Shown here piece by piece: positions 1 to 6,567 of a stretch of 15,163 nucleotides of DNA. The position numbers and the translations under genes were made by a program. The DNA comes from Flavobacteriales bacterium. Its GTDB lineage: Bacteria; Bacteroidota; Bacteroidia; Flavobacteriales; Parvicellaceae. A model generated the notes under the pieces. It did no database searches and was not told where the DNA came from. It saw only the letters and a list, made by a program, of their open reading frames with translations. Positions within the stretch are counted from its first letter, which is position 1; the number at the start of each line of letters is the position of its first letter. The stretch lies in NCBI GenBank assembly GCA_014239715.1, contig JAAZYJ010000023.1, forward strand, positions 1-15,163, given 5' to 3'.

Positions 1-1
1 G

Positions 2-583
2 GATACAGCTGCAACCAGTACTGTTATCATTCTTACCGCTATGGACGATAACGGTTGTGCTGATAAAGATTCCATGATCGTTACAGTCTATGAGTTACCT
101 GTGGTCACAACGGACTCCTTGCCGAATGACACAGTTTGCAACAATAGCGGATTTTTAATCCTTCCTGCAGGCAATCCTTCGGGAGGAATTTTCTCGGGCC
201 CCGGTGTAACAGGGAATGTGTTCGATCCACTTGTCGCAGGTGCAGCAGACCACATGATATATTATACATACACAGACACGAACGGTTGCTCGGCTGCTGA
301 CACCATTGAGATTCATGTACTGAACTGTACTGGCATAAATGAACAATTCGAAAATACGAGTACGATATACCCCAATCCTTTTGGAGAATACATTGAGGTG
401 TCATCCCTCTCTAAAATATCCGAAATTAAGCTGTTTGACCTTTCCGGGAAACTCGTTCTGAGTCAAAAAGGTTCATCAACGCTTTATTCTGTTCCATGTC
501 GTAACATTTTACCAGGAAGTTACATCATTGAAATAGTGACCAATGGCCTTCCTACAAGAACAAAAATCATTAAATTTAAATAA
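2..583 (+). CDS. C-terminal part of a secreted Ig-like/adhesin protein with T9SS sorting domain (5' end outside window)
   Basis: The reading frame is open from base 2 with no stop, so the gene starts before the window; the ATG at 41 lies inside a repeat module and is probably not the real start. The visible part (about 193 residues) holds the end of one beta-rich module (DDNGCADKDS). It then has a full Ig/PKD-like module of the kind found in SprB-like Bacteroidota surface proteins, with GGIFSGPGVTG, YTYTDTNGC and paired cysteines. After a short linker comes a T9SS type A sorting domain of about 75 residues, beginning IYPNPFGEYIEV, with the typical LFDLSGKLV and LPGSYIIEI strands and a basic end (KIIKFK). 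By family knowledge such proteins cross the outer membrane by T9SS and are anchored or released at the surface. The specific ligand or role cannot be read. No clear terminator follows. Confidence 0.85.
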   Translation, partial: DTAATSTVIILTAMDDNGCADKDSMIVTVYELPVVTTDSLPNDTVCNNSGFLILPAGNPSGGIFSGPGVTGNVFDPLVAGAADHMIYYTYTDTNGCSAADTIEIHVLNCTGINEQFENTSTIYPNPFGEYIEVSSLSKISEIKLFDLSGKLVLSQKGSSTLYSVPCRNILPGSYIIEIVTNGLPTRTKIIKFK

Positions 584-660
584 CTGGTTCATCTTTAGGA
601 ATCAAAGGGTGTGGAAGAATGTATACCGCGTTCGGCAACGCTAATGCTCCCAAAAGGTAG

Positions 661-668
661 TATCTTTA
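661..668 (+). promoter_or_regulatory. Weak candidate -7 promoter element
   Basis: TATCTTTA differs in only its last base from the Bacteroidota -7 consensus TAnnTTTG. It lies 25 bases before the ATG at 694, a sensible leader distance. No convincing -33 TTTG is visible at the expected distance, so this is a low-confidence call. Confidence 0.25.
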
Positions 669-693
669 ATTCTCTTTTTTAATATTAAAACTT

Positions 694-2745
694 ATGAAAT
701 CACTATACACTCTTTTATTTCTGATACTCAGCACCTCGCTTTGTTTTGGTCAGAATTACAATACAAATCAGACGACCGGAACTGGTTTCCATTATATGTT
801 CAATGATGCTTCGGCCGTGACGTTGTTGGAAAATGACGTTACCGATACATTGAGTACGTTACAGACCATTCCTTTTACTTTCACATTTTACGGGAACTCG
901 GTTACGCAGTATTTTGCAAGTGACAATGGATACATCACATTCGATACAGGCGCAAGCTCAAGCGACCCGAACAATGTTGCTCTTCCCGACGCAGGAGGAC
1001 CAAACAACGCCATTTATGCATTTTGGTACGACATGGAGCTAACAACGGCTGGAACAGATGATGAAGTACGAAGCTTCACATATGGAACTGCTCCAAAGCG
1101 AACGCATGTAATTCAGTGGTACTCCGTTCAACCTACCGGAACAAGCCAATTCTTATATGCGGCGATACGGCTTCATGAATGTGGGGATTTCGATATTATT
1201 CACAATTACTCAAACGCATCCGGATTGACCGGTACTGTGGGTTGCGAAGATGCAACAGGATCAAATGGGACCCAAATCGCAGGCAGCCCGACACTAGACA
1301 TCAGTTCCTTGGGAAGTGATCCTGCAGATGATGAGGTTTATTCATTCTACTGGGATCAAGTTCAATACGATCTGAGTATTTCTTCTTCAGATTTAGTGGA
1401 TTTTGCTTTAATTGGGAGCAACAATATTACAGGAGAGCTTGTTAACAATGGATCATTAGACATTACTTCTTATGACCTGAACTATACAATTGATGGCGGT
1501 GCTACACAAACCATGTCGGTCTCCTCGACAATAACGGCTAATGGCGGAACTGCAAGTTTCAGCCATTCAACTCCATGGACGGTTTCAACAGGAGGTGTGA
1601 ACCACACATTATGTATTTGGGCTGACAATCTTAATGGCATGTCGGACGAGAGAACGTGCAATGACCAACTCTGTGAGGACCTTTTTTCAAACCAGGGAAT
1701 ATCAGGCACCAGATCAATACTGGTAGAAGAATTCACAGGGTCGTGGTGTGGTTATTGTCCTGACGGTGCGCTGAAACTTGAGAGTCTCATTGCTGACAAC
1801 CCAGGTATTGTGCACGGTGTTTCAATACACAATGGAGATGCCATGGCATTCTCAGACGGCATTCAGTCTTCATCCGGGTTCAATGCTACTTCCTTCCCAA
1901 GTGGAATGATCAACCGTACCTTGGTCAGTGGACAAATAAAAGAGCCATTTAGCAGAAGCCTGTGGGAAGCCGAAGTAAATAACCAAGTGGGTTCTTATAC
2001 TCCTGTTGATGTTTCTGTAGCATCTACTTACAACATTACAAATCGAGAATTAAGCATTACCATTACCGGTGATTTCACCGACTTTGCAGGTGGAGACCTG
2101 AGGTTTGTCCCGATGCTTATTGAAGATTCTGTAACAGGTTCAGGTTCAGGATACGATCAGGTTAACTATTATAGCTCTGCTCACTCCAGCGGTGGAGCTG
2201 GTGGTGCTTCACACCCTCATTATAATGACCCAACACCAATTGTGGGTTATGTGCACAACCATGTCTTAAGGGCTGTTCCTGCGGGTGCATTTGGCAATTC
2301 CGGTGTTATTTCCTCACCGGTGTCTCCAGGTGCCAGTCTGAGCGAAAGTTTTACCATGACTGTTCCTGCAACAGTCAATGAGAACCACATCAAAGTTGTT
2401 GGATTTATTGCGTATTACAGCACAGAGATGGGAGAACGATCAATTTTAGATGTCGATGAAGTTGTTCCAACTACATTTGTCGGAGTTGAAGAACTTTCTC
2501 TTGCAAGCGCTCTGATGGTATTTCCTAACCCGGCAACGGACAACGTTGAATTGGTGTTGGTCGACCAGCTTTACCAAGCGGAAAGTATGAGCTTGATCGA
2601 TATGACCGGCAAAACACTAAGAAATCAGAGAATGACCAACAACAGGTTATCTCTGGATGTTTCAGCCATTAGCAGCGGCATCTACATTCTGTCTGTTAAA
2701 ACGACAGATGGCCACCTAATTTCAAAAAGGATAATGGTCAAATAA
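694..2745 (+). CDS. Secreted T9SS protein with Omp28-type thioredoxin-fold domain
   Basis: This 683-residue protein has four parts. Residues 1-20 are a signal peptide (hydrophobic LLFLILSTSL, cleavage near CFGQ). Residues 25-220 are a beta-rich region I cannot name, containing the pattern FTFYG..V...FASDNGYITF. Residues 225-330 look like a CARDB/Ig-type module (NNGSLDITSYDLNYTIDGG). Residues 340-590 match the Omp28-related outer-membrane protein family: LVEEFTGSWCGYCPDG places a thioredoxin-like CxxC at C352/C355, FPSG near 401-404 is a possible cis-proline loop, and HNHVLR near 521-526 is a family hallmark. The end (about 608-683) is a T9SS type A sorting domain starting FPNPATDN with SLIDMTGK and SGIYILSVK. 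The protein is therefore expected at the cell surface or outside. The CxxC suggests disulfide or redox activity, but Omp28 proteins have no established enzyme function, so that part is inference. A strong terminator follows, so the gene is probably not cotranscribed with msrA. Confidence 0.85.
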   Translation: MKSLYTLLFLILSTSLCFGQNYNTNQTTGTGFHYMFNDASAVTLLENDVTDTLSTLQTIPFTFTFYGNSVTQYFASDNGYITFDTGASSSDPNNVALPDAGGPNNAIYAFWYDMELTTAGTDDEVRSFTYGTAPKRTHVIQWYSVQPTGTSQFLYAAIRLHECGDFDIIHNYSNASGLTGTVGCEDATGSNGTQIAGSPTLDISSLGSDPADDEVYSFYWDQVQYDLSISSSDLVDFALIGSNNITGELVNNGSLDITSYDLNYTIDGGATQTMSVSSTITANGGTASFSHSTPWTVSTGGVNHTLCIWADNLNGMSDERTCNDQLCEDLFSNQGISGTRSILVEEFTGSWCGYCPDGALKLESLIADNPGIVHGVSIHNGDAMAFSDGIQSSSGFNATSFPSGMINRTLVSGQIKEPFSRSLWEAEVNNQVGSYTPVDVSVASTYNITNRELSITITGDFTDFAGGDLRFVPMLIEDSVTGSGSGYDQVNYYSSAHSSGGAGGASHPHYNDPTPIVGYVHNHVLRAVPAGAFGNSGVISSPVSPGASLSESFTMTVPATVNENHIKVVGFIAYYSTEMGERSILDVDEVVPTTFVGVEELSLASALMVFPNPATDNVELVLVDQLYQAESMSLIDMTGKTLRNQRMTNNRLSLDVSAISSGIYILSVKTTDGHLISKRIMVK

Positions 2746-2759
2746 CACAATTGAATTAT

Positions 2760-2794
2760 AAAGGGTTCAACTTTTACGGGTTGAACCCTTTTTT
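2760..2794 (+). terminator. Rho-independent terminator after the Omp28-type gene
   Basis: A perfect 11-base-pair stem is formed by AAAGGGTTCAA (2760-2770) and TTGAACCCTTT (2781-2791). It has a 10-base loop and a run of six T at 2789-2794. It starts 15 bases after the stop codon at 2745. The A-rich 5' side is too short to make it an efficient reverse terminator. Confidence 0.9.
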
Positions 2795-2866
2795 ATATCC
2801 GAATAACTTTCATAGAACAAATTGACAAATAATTCGTTTCTGAATTTGAATACAAAATCGTTCAGC

Positions 2867-3517
2867 ATGTTAAGAAGGTCCGTTTTTTTTATTGTCTTGT
2901 GTATTATCGCATTGGCGGGAAGCTGTCAGAACACCCAAAAAGATGAGGTAAGCAAAACGACAGATGGTCATGACAACAATTTGGCAGATCGGAATGAGAG
3001 TGAGCTGAGCACTGCTTATTTTTCAAGTGGATGCTTCTGGTGTGTTGAAGCCATCTATGAAAGTATTAAAGGAGTTGAAGAGGCCATTTCGGGATATTCG
3101 GGTGGAAGGGAACCTAAGCCTAACTATCAATCTATAGGGTCACATGCCGAAACCGTAAAAGTGCTCTATGATCCGAAAGTGATCCGGTTTGAGCAGCTTG
3201 TAAAAGCATATTACGGATCTCAAGATCCTACCACAATTGGTCAAGCTCCCGATTTTGGAGTGCACTACAGGTCGATCCTTTATTTCCAAAATAACGATGA
3301 GAAGAAATTGCTTGAAAGCTATAAAGCAGCGCTCAATTCTTCAGGAAAATACTCAAAACCGATCATAACAGAGATCAAAAAGTTTGAGAAGTTCTGGAAA
3401 GCCGAAGAGTATCATCAAGATTATGAAAGATTGCATCCGGATCAACCATATGTCAGATCTGTCTCTCGACCAAGACTGGAAAAGTTCAAAAAGAAATTCC
3501 CGGAACTTTTAAAATAA
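2867..3517 (+). CDS. msrA: Peptide-methionine (S)-S-oxide reductase MsrA, probable lipoprotein
   Basis: MsrA reduces the S-epimer of methionine sulfoxide in oxidised proteins. The catalytic motif GCFWC is at residues 55-59 (nucleophile C56), followed by VEAIYESIKGVEEAISGYSGG. The family Asp/Tyr pocket appears as APDFGVHYRS, with the usual Gln before Tyr replaced by His, and the C-terminal RPRLEKFKKKFPELL is typical. I chose the ATG at 2867 over the in-frame TTG at 2822, because from there the protein (216 residues) begins with a positively charged, hydrophobic signal peptide ending in AGSC. C20 would be the lipidated cysteine, followed by a polar linker to about residue 48. This places the enzyme in the periplasm or at the outer membrane. 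No cysteine follows C59, so regeneration must use C59 or an external thiol partner. It converges on the fad operon and shares its terminator. Identity is sure; the lipoprotein call is likely. Confidence 0.93.
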   Translation: MLRRSVFFIVLCIIALAGSCQNTQKDEVSKTTDGHDNNLADRNESELSTAYFSSGCFWCVEAIYESIKGVEEAISGYSGGREPKPNYQSIGSHAETVKVLYDPKVIRFEQLVKAYYGSQDPTTIGQAPDFGVHYRSILYFQNNDEKKLLESYKAALNSSGKYSKPIITEIKKFEKFWKAEEYHQDYERLHPDQPYVRSVSRPRLEKFKKKFPELLK

Positions 3518-3540
3518 AAAAAGCCCCGAAGGGCTTTAAA
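3516..3540. terminator. Shared terminator of the fad operon (- strand) and msrA (+ strand)
   Basis: The 7-base-pair stem AAAGCCC (3520-3526) / GGGCTTT (3531-3537) closes a 4-base loop. Read on the - strand the loop is C(TTCG)G, the unusually stable UUCG tetraloop, followed by a long T-rich tract over the complement of 3522-3511. That makes it a strong terminator for fadE, 20 bases after its stop. On the + strand the T-tract is only three bases, so termination of msrA is probably weaker. Confidence 0.85.
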
Positions 3541-3558
3541 CTATTGGATAGTTGGTGA

Positions 3559-5355
3559 CTAGTAACAGTAATCGTTTGCTTCAATCAGTCCTAGGGCAAT
3601 TCGTTGTCGTGCCTCCTTGGCATTGAAAGGTGCATGCTTGGTGAAACGCTTCAAGCCCATTAGCATCATTCGCATTTCATCTCCATCGGCAAAAGCATTT
3701 AAAGCATCTTTTCCGAATTTATTTATGGAATCAGCACAATCGTAGATCAACACTCTCATGATATCGAGTCTTTCCTGACAAGCGTCTTCTCCTTTTACAC
3801 CGACCATTTTTTGAACCCTCAGCAACGTAGATTCAGCGATATATACCATATTGACCATATCGGCAATGTTCATCATTACCTCTTGCTCTTTCGCCATTTT
3901 GTCGGCATATTTCTTGGCGGCTGCGCCGGCTATCATTAAGACTGCTTTTTTGAAGTTCTTCACGTACTTGGTTTCGGCAGCAAAAAGTTCATCGCTAGCA
4001 TCACCAAAATCGGGAATGCTCATCAGCTCATTAGCAACTGCCATAGCAGGCCCCATCAGATCGAGCTCTCCTTTCATAGCCTTTTTCATGATCATCCCAA
4101 CCGTTAACATCCGGTTGATCTCGTTTGTGCCTTCAAATATTCTGTTGATCCTAGCATCTCTATAAGATCTTTCGATCCTCGTCTCTGCAGAGAATCCCAT
4201 TCCCCCATGAATCTGCACTCCTTCATCTACAACATAGTCAAGACATTCTGATCCAACTACTTTAAGAATAGCACATTCCGGTGCAAATTGTTCAATCCCC
4301 TTGAGTGTCGCCTGGCTTTTGTCCATACCTCCTTCAATGAGTGCATTGATCGCATCGTCAATATTCTGTGAAGCCCTGTACGTGGCAGATTCTACAGCAA
4401 AGATCTGGATCACCTGTTCAGCTAATTTGTGTCGGATCGCACCGTATTTTGAAATGGGCCTCCCAAATTGCTCTCTTTCGTTCGCATACTTGATGGAGTC
4501 GATGAGCGCTCCTTTAGCCCCTCCCATAACACCACCAGCTAATTTGATCCTGCCAATGTTCAGAATATTCACGGCTATCTTAAATCCTCCCTCTCTGTCT
4601 CCGAGTAAATTGTCAACAGGAACCTTTACATTGTTGTAAAATACCTGCCTGGTGGATGAGCCTTTAATCCCCATTTTTTTCTCTTCAGCATTGAGCGTAA
4701 TGCCATCAGAATCTGCTTCAATTAAAAATGCAGTAAGATTTTTATCGTCTCCTATCTTAGCAAATACGGTGTGAAGGTCAGCAAAACCTCCGTTGGTGAT
4801 CCACATTTTCTGTCCGGTAATGCTATAATATTTTCCATCATCGCTTAACACTGCTTTGGTCTTTCCGGAATTGGCATCTGATCCCGAGCTGGGCTCAGTA
4901 AGGCAATACGAGGCCTTCCATTCACCCGTAGCTAGTTTTGGAATGTACTTCTGCTTCTGTTCTTCTGTTACGTAATACAACAAAGGCAGGGTTCCAATGC
5001 CTGTGTGTGCTCCATAAGCGACCGAAAATGAAAATCCTGTTCCCAGTGCTTCCGTTGCCAGCATTGACGTTTTAAAGTCAACTCCCATTCCCCCAAGCTC
5101 TTCAGGTACAGATAAACCGAGCATCCCAAGCTCTCCTGCTTTTTCCATTAGCGAGACCATAAGTCCCTCCTCCATCGAATCGATCCGATCCAAATTTGGA
5201 TGTACTTCTGTTGCTAAAAAATCTTGACACATTTGAGCAATCATCTGCTGTTCCTCTGTCCACTCTTCAGGAGTAAATATTTCATGCGGTTGTGTTTCCC
5301 TTACCAAGAACTCACCTCCTTTAATTGCATCCATTTTTTTATCCGTTGTTTCCAT
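3559..5355 (-). CDS. fadE: Acyl-CoA dehydrogenase, long-chain (VLCAD/ACAD9-like, FadE of the Bacillus type)
   Basis: This FAD enzyme oxidises acyl-CoA to trans-2-enoyl-CoA, the first step of beta-oxidation. Of its 598 residues, the N-terminal helical domain spans roughly 30-148 and the beta domain 150-255, with the flavin-contacting YCLTEPSSGSDA (150-161) and WITNGG (185-190). The C-terminal helical domain follows, with QIHGGMGFSAE (381-391) and the catalytic-base motif FEGTNEI, in which E408 is the expected base. About 180 further residues after it form the extra C-terminal helical region of the VLCAD/ACAD9 type and of B. subtilis FadE. This enzyme is not related in architecture to the larger E. 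coli FadE. The start at 5355 is the first ATG after the fadA stop, with a 20-base gap; the ATG at codon 8 is an alternative. It is the last gene of the operon. The electron acceptor (ETF) is not in the window. Confidence 0.95.
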   Translation of the reverse strand: METTDKKMDAIKGGEFLVRETQPHEIFTPEEWTEEQQMIAQMCQDFLATEVHPNLDRIDSMEEGLMVSLMEKAGELGMLGLSVPEELGGMGVDFKTSMLATEALGTGFSFSVAYGAHTGIGTLPLLYYVTEEQKQKYIPKLATGEWKASYCLTEPSSGSDANSGKTKAVLSDDGKYYSITGQKMWITNGGFADLHTVFAKIGDDKNLTAFLIEADSDGITLNAEEKKMGIKGSSTRQVFYNNVKVPVDNLLGDREGGFKIAVNILNIGRIKLAGGVMGGAKGALIDSIKYANEREQFGRPISKYGAIRHKLAEQVIQIFAVESATYRASQNIDDAINALIEGGMDKSQATLKGIEQFAPECAILKVVGSECLDYVVDEGVQIHGGMGFSAETRIERSYRDARINRIFEGTNEINRMLTVGMIMKKAMKGELDLMGPAMAVANELMSIPDFGDASDELFAAETKYVKNFKKAVLMIAGAAAKKYADKMAKEQEVMMNIADMVNMVYIAESTLLRVQKMVGVKGEDACQERLDIMRVLIYDCADSINKFGKDALNAFADGDEMRMMLMGLKRFTKHAPFNAKEARQRIALGLIEANDYCY

Positions 5356-5375
5356 TTTTCTTATTGTATAAAGTC

Positions 5376-6563
5376 TTAATTCAAAAGTTCATAAATTCCA
5401 CATGCGCCTTGTCCGGTTCCCACACACATAGATACCGCGCCATATTTCTGTTTCCTTCTCCTCATTTCATTGAAAAGCTGGACCGAAAGTTTTGCCCCGG
5501 TACAGCCCAAAGGATGTCCTAATGCAATTGCACCGCCATTTACATTAACAATGCCCGGGTCAACACCAAGCTCCCTTACACAAGCTACCGCCTGAGAAGC
5601 GAAGGCTTCGTTCAATTCTATCTGCTCCAATTGATCGAGCTTCATTCCTGCATTCTTGAGTGACGCAGGAACGGCGTGCATAGGGCCCATCCCCATGATT
5701 CTTGGTTCTAAACCGACGACGGTAAAATCGACCAGTCGGGCAATCGGTTCGACACCCAGCTCTTTCACCATTTCTTCCGACATGACCATAACAAAGGCGG
5801 CACCATCTGAAGTTTGAGAAGAATTACCAGCCGTTACAGTGCCTCCTTGCGCAAATACCGGTCTTAGCCTGGCAAGTGCTTCCAAGGTTGAACCTGCTCT
5901 AGGGCCTTCATCTGTATCAACCACATATGATCGTTCTTGACGCTTTTCATTTTCATCCAGATACACCTCATTGACGTGGATCGGCACAATGTCATCTTTG
6001 AATCGGCCATTGGCAATTGCGTCCAATGCTTTTTCGTGCGATGCCATGGCAAACTTGTCCTGATCTTCACGTGTAACATTGAACTGACTAGCTACAGCTT
6101 CTGCCGTCAGGCCCATTCCCCAATACCAATCGGGTTGATTTTTACCAACTTCGGCATTGGGGACAATTCTCCAACCTCCGAAAGGGATCGGAGACATGGT
6201 TTCCACACCTCCGGCTATGATACAATCTGCTGCTCCAGCCATGATCTGGTAGGATGCCAAGGCAATTGTTTGTAAGCCCGAGGAACAATACCTGTTCACG
6301 GTCATTCCCGGCACCTTATCAGTATCCAGCCCCATAAGTGATATCATTCTACCGATATTCAGTCCCTGTTCTGCTTCCGGCGTGGCATTTCCCACAATGA
6401 CATCATTGATCCTTACAGGATCCAATTGTGGAAGATCAGACATGATCTTTTTTACCACATCTACCGCCAGATCATCCGGCCTTGTGAATTTGAATTTTCC
6501 TCTGGGAGCCTTCCCAACTGCTGTTCTGTACCCACTAACAATGTATGCTGTTTTCATTTTCAT
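5376..6563 (-). CDS. fadA: Acetyl-CoA C-acyltransferase (3-ketoacyl-CoA thiolase)
   Basis: The enzyme cleaves 3-ketoacyl-CoA with CoA to give acetyl-CoA and a shortened acyl-CoA, the last step of each beta-oxidation turn. All thiolase active-site elements are present in the 395 residues: nucleophile C93 in NRYCSSGLQ, NEAF at 318-321, H350 in GGAIALGHPLGCTGA, and C380 in MCVGTGQG. Length is normal for the family. The first residues MKMK leave two possible starts, 6563 or 6557. The first is listed because it lies 4 bases after the fadN stop, giving tight coupling. It is more likely the degradative thiolase than a biosynthetic acetoacetyl-CoA thiolase because it sits between fadN and fadE. Confidence 0.95.
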   Translation of the reverse strand: MKMKTAYIVSGYRTAVGKAPRGKFKFTRPDDLAVDVVKKIMSDLPQLDPVRINDVIVGNATPEAEQGLNIGRMISLMGLDTDKVPGMTVNRYCSSGLQTIALASYQIMAGAADCIIAGGVETMSPIPFGGWRIVPNAEVGKNQPDWYWGMGLTAEAVASQFNVTREDQDKFAMASHEKALDAIANGRFKDDIVPIHVNEVYLDENEKRQERSYVVDTDEGPRAGSTLEALARLRPVFAQGGTVTAGNSSQTSDGAAFVMVMSEEMVKELGVEPIARLVDFTVVGLEPRIMGMGPMHAVPASLKNAGMKLDQLEQIELNEAFASQAVACVRELGVDPGIVNVNGGAIALGHPLGCTGAKLSVQLFNEMRRRKQKYGAVSMCVGTGQGACGIYELLN

Positions 6564-6567
6564 CGTA

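Noticed and set aside
628..641. Small hairpin GCGTT-CGGC-AACGC between the first two genes
   Set aside because: Only a 5-base stem and no T-tract follows, so it is not a convincing terminator or riboswitch.
2804..2811. TAACTTTC as a possible promoter for msrA
   Set aside because: It misses the last base of TAnnTTTG, and the only TTG at a usable distance lies inside the preceding terminator stem; too weak to list, although its distance from the ATG at 2867 would be acceptable.
2822..2866. TTG-initiated N-terminal extension of MsrA by 15 residues
   Set aside because: The extension precedes and would bury the lipoprotein signal peptide; the ATG at 2867 gives a normal signal sequence.
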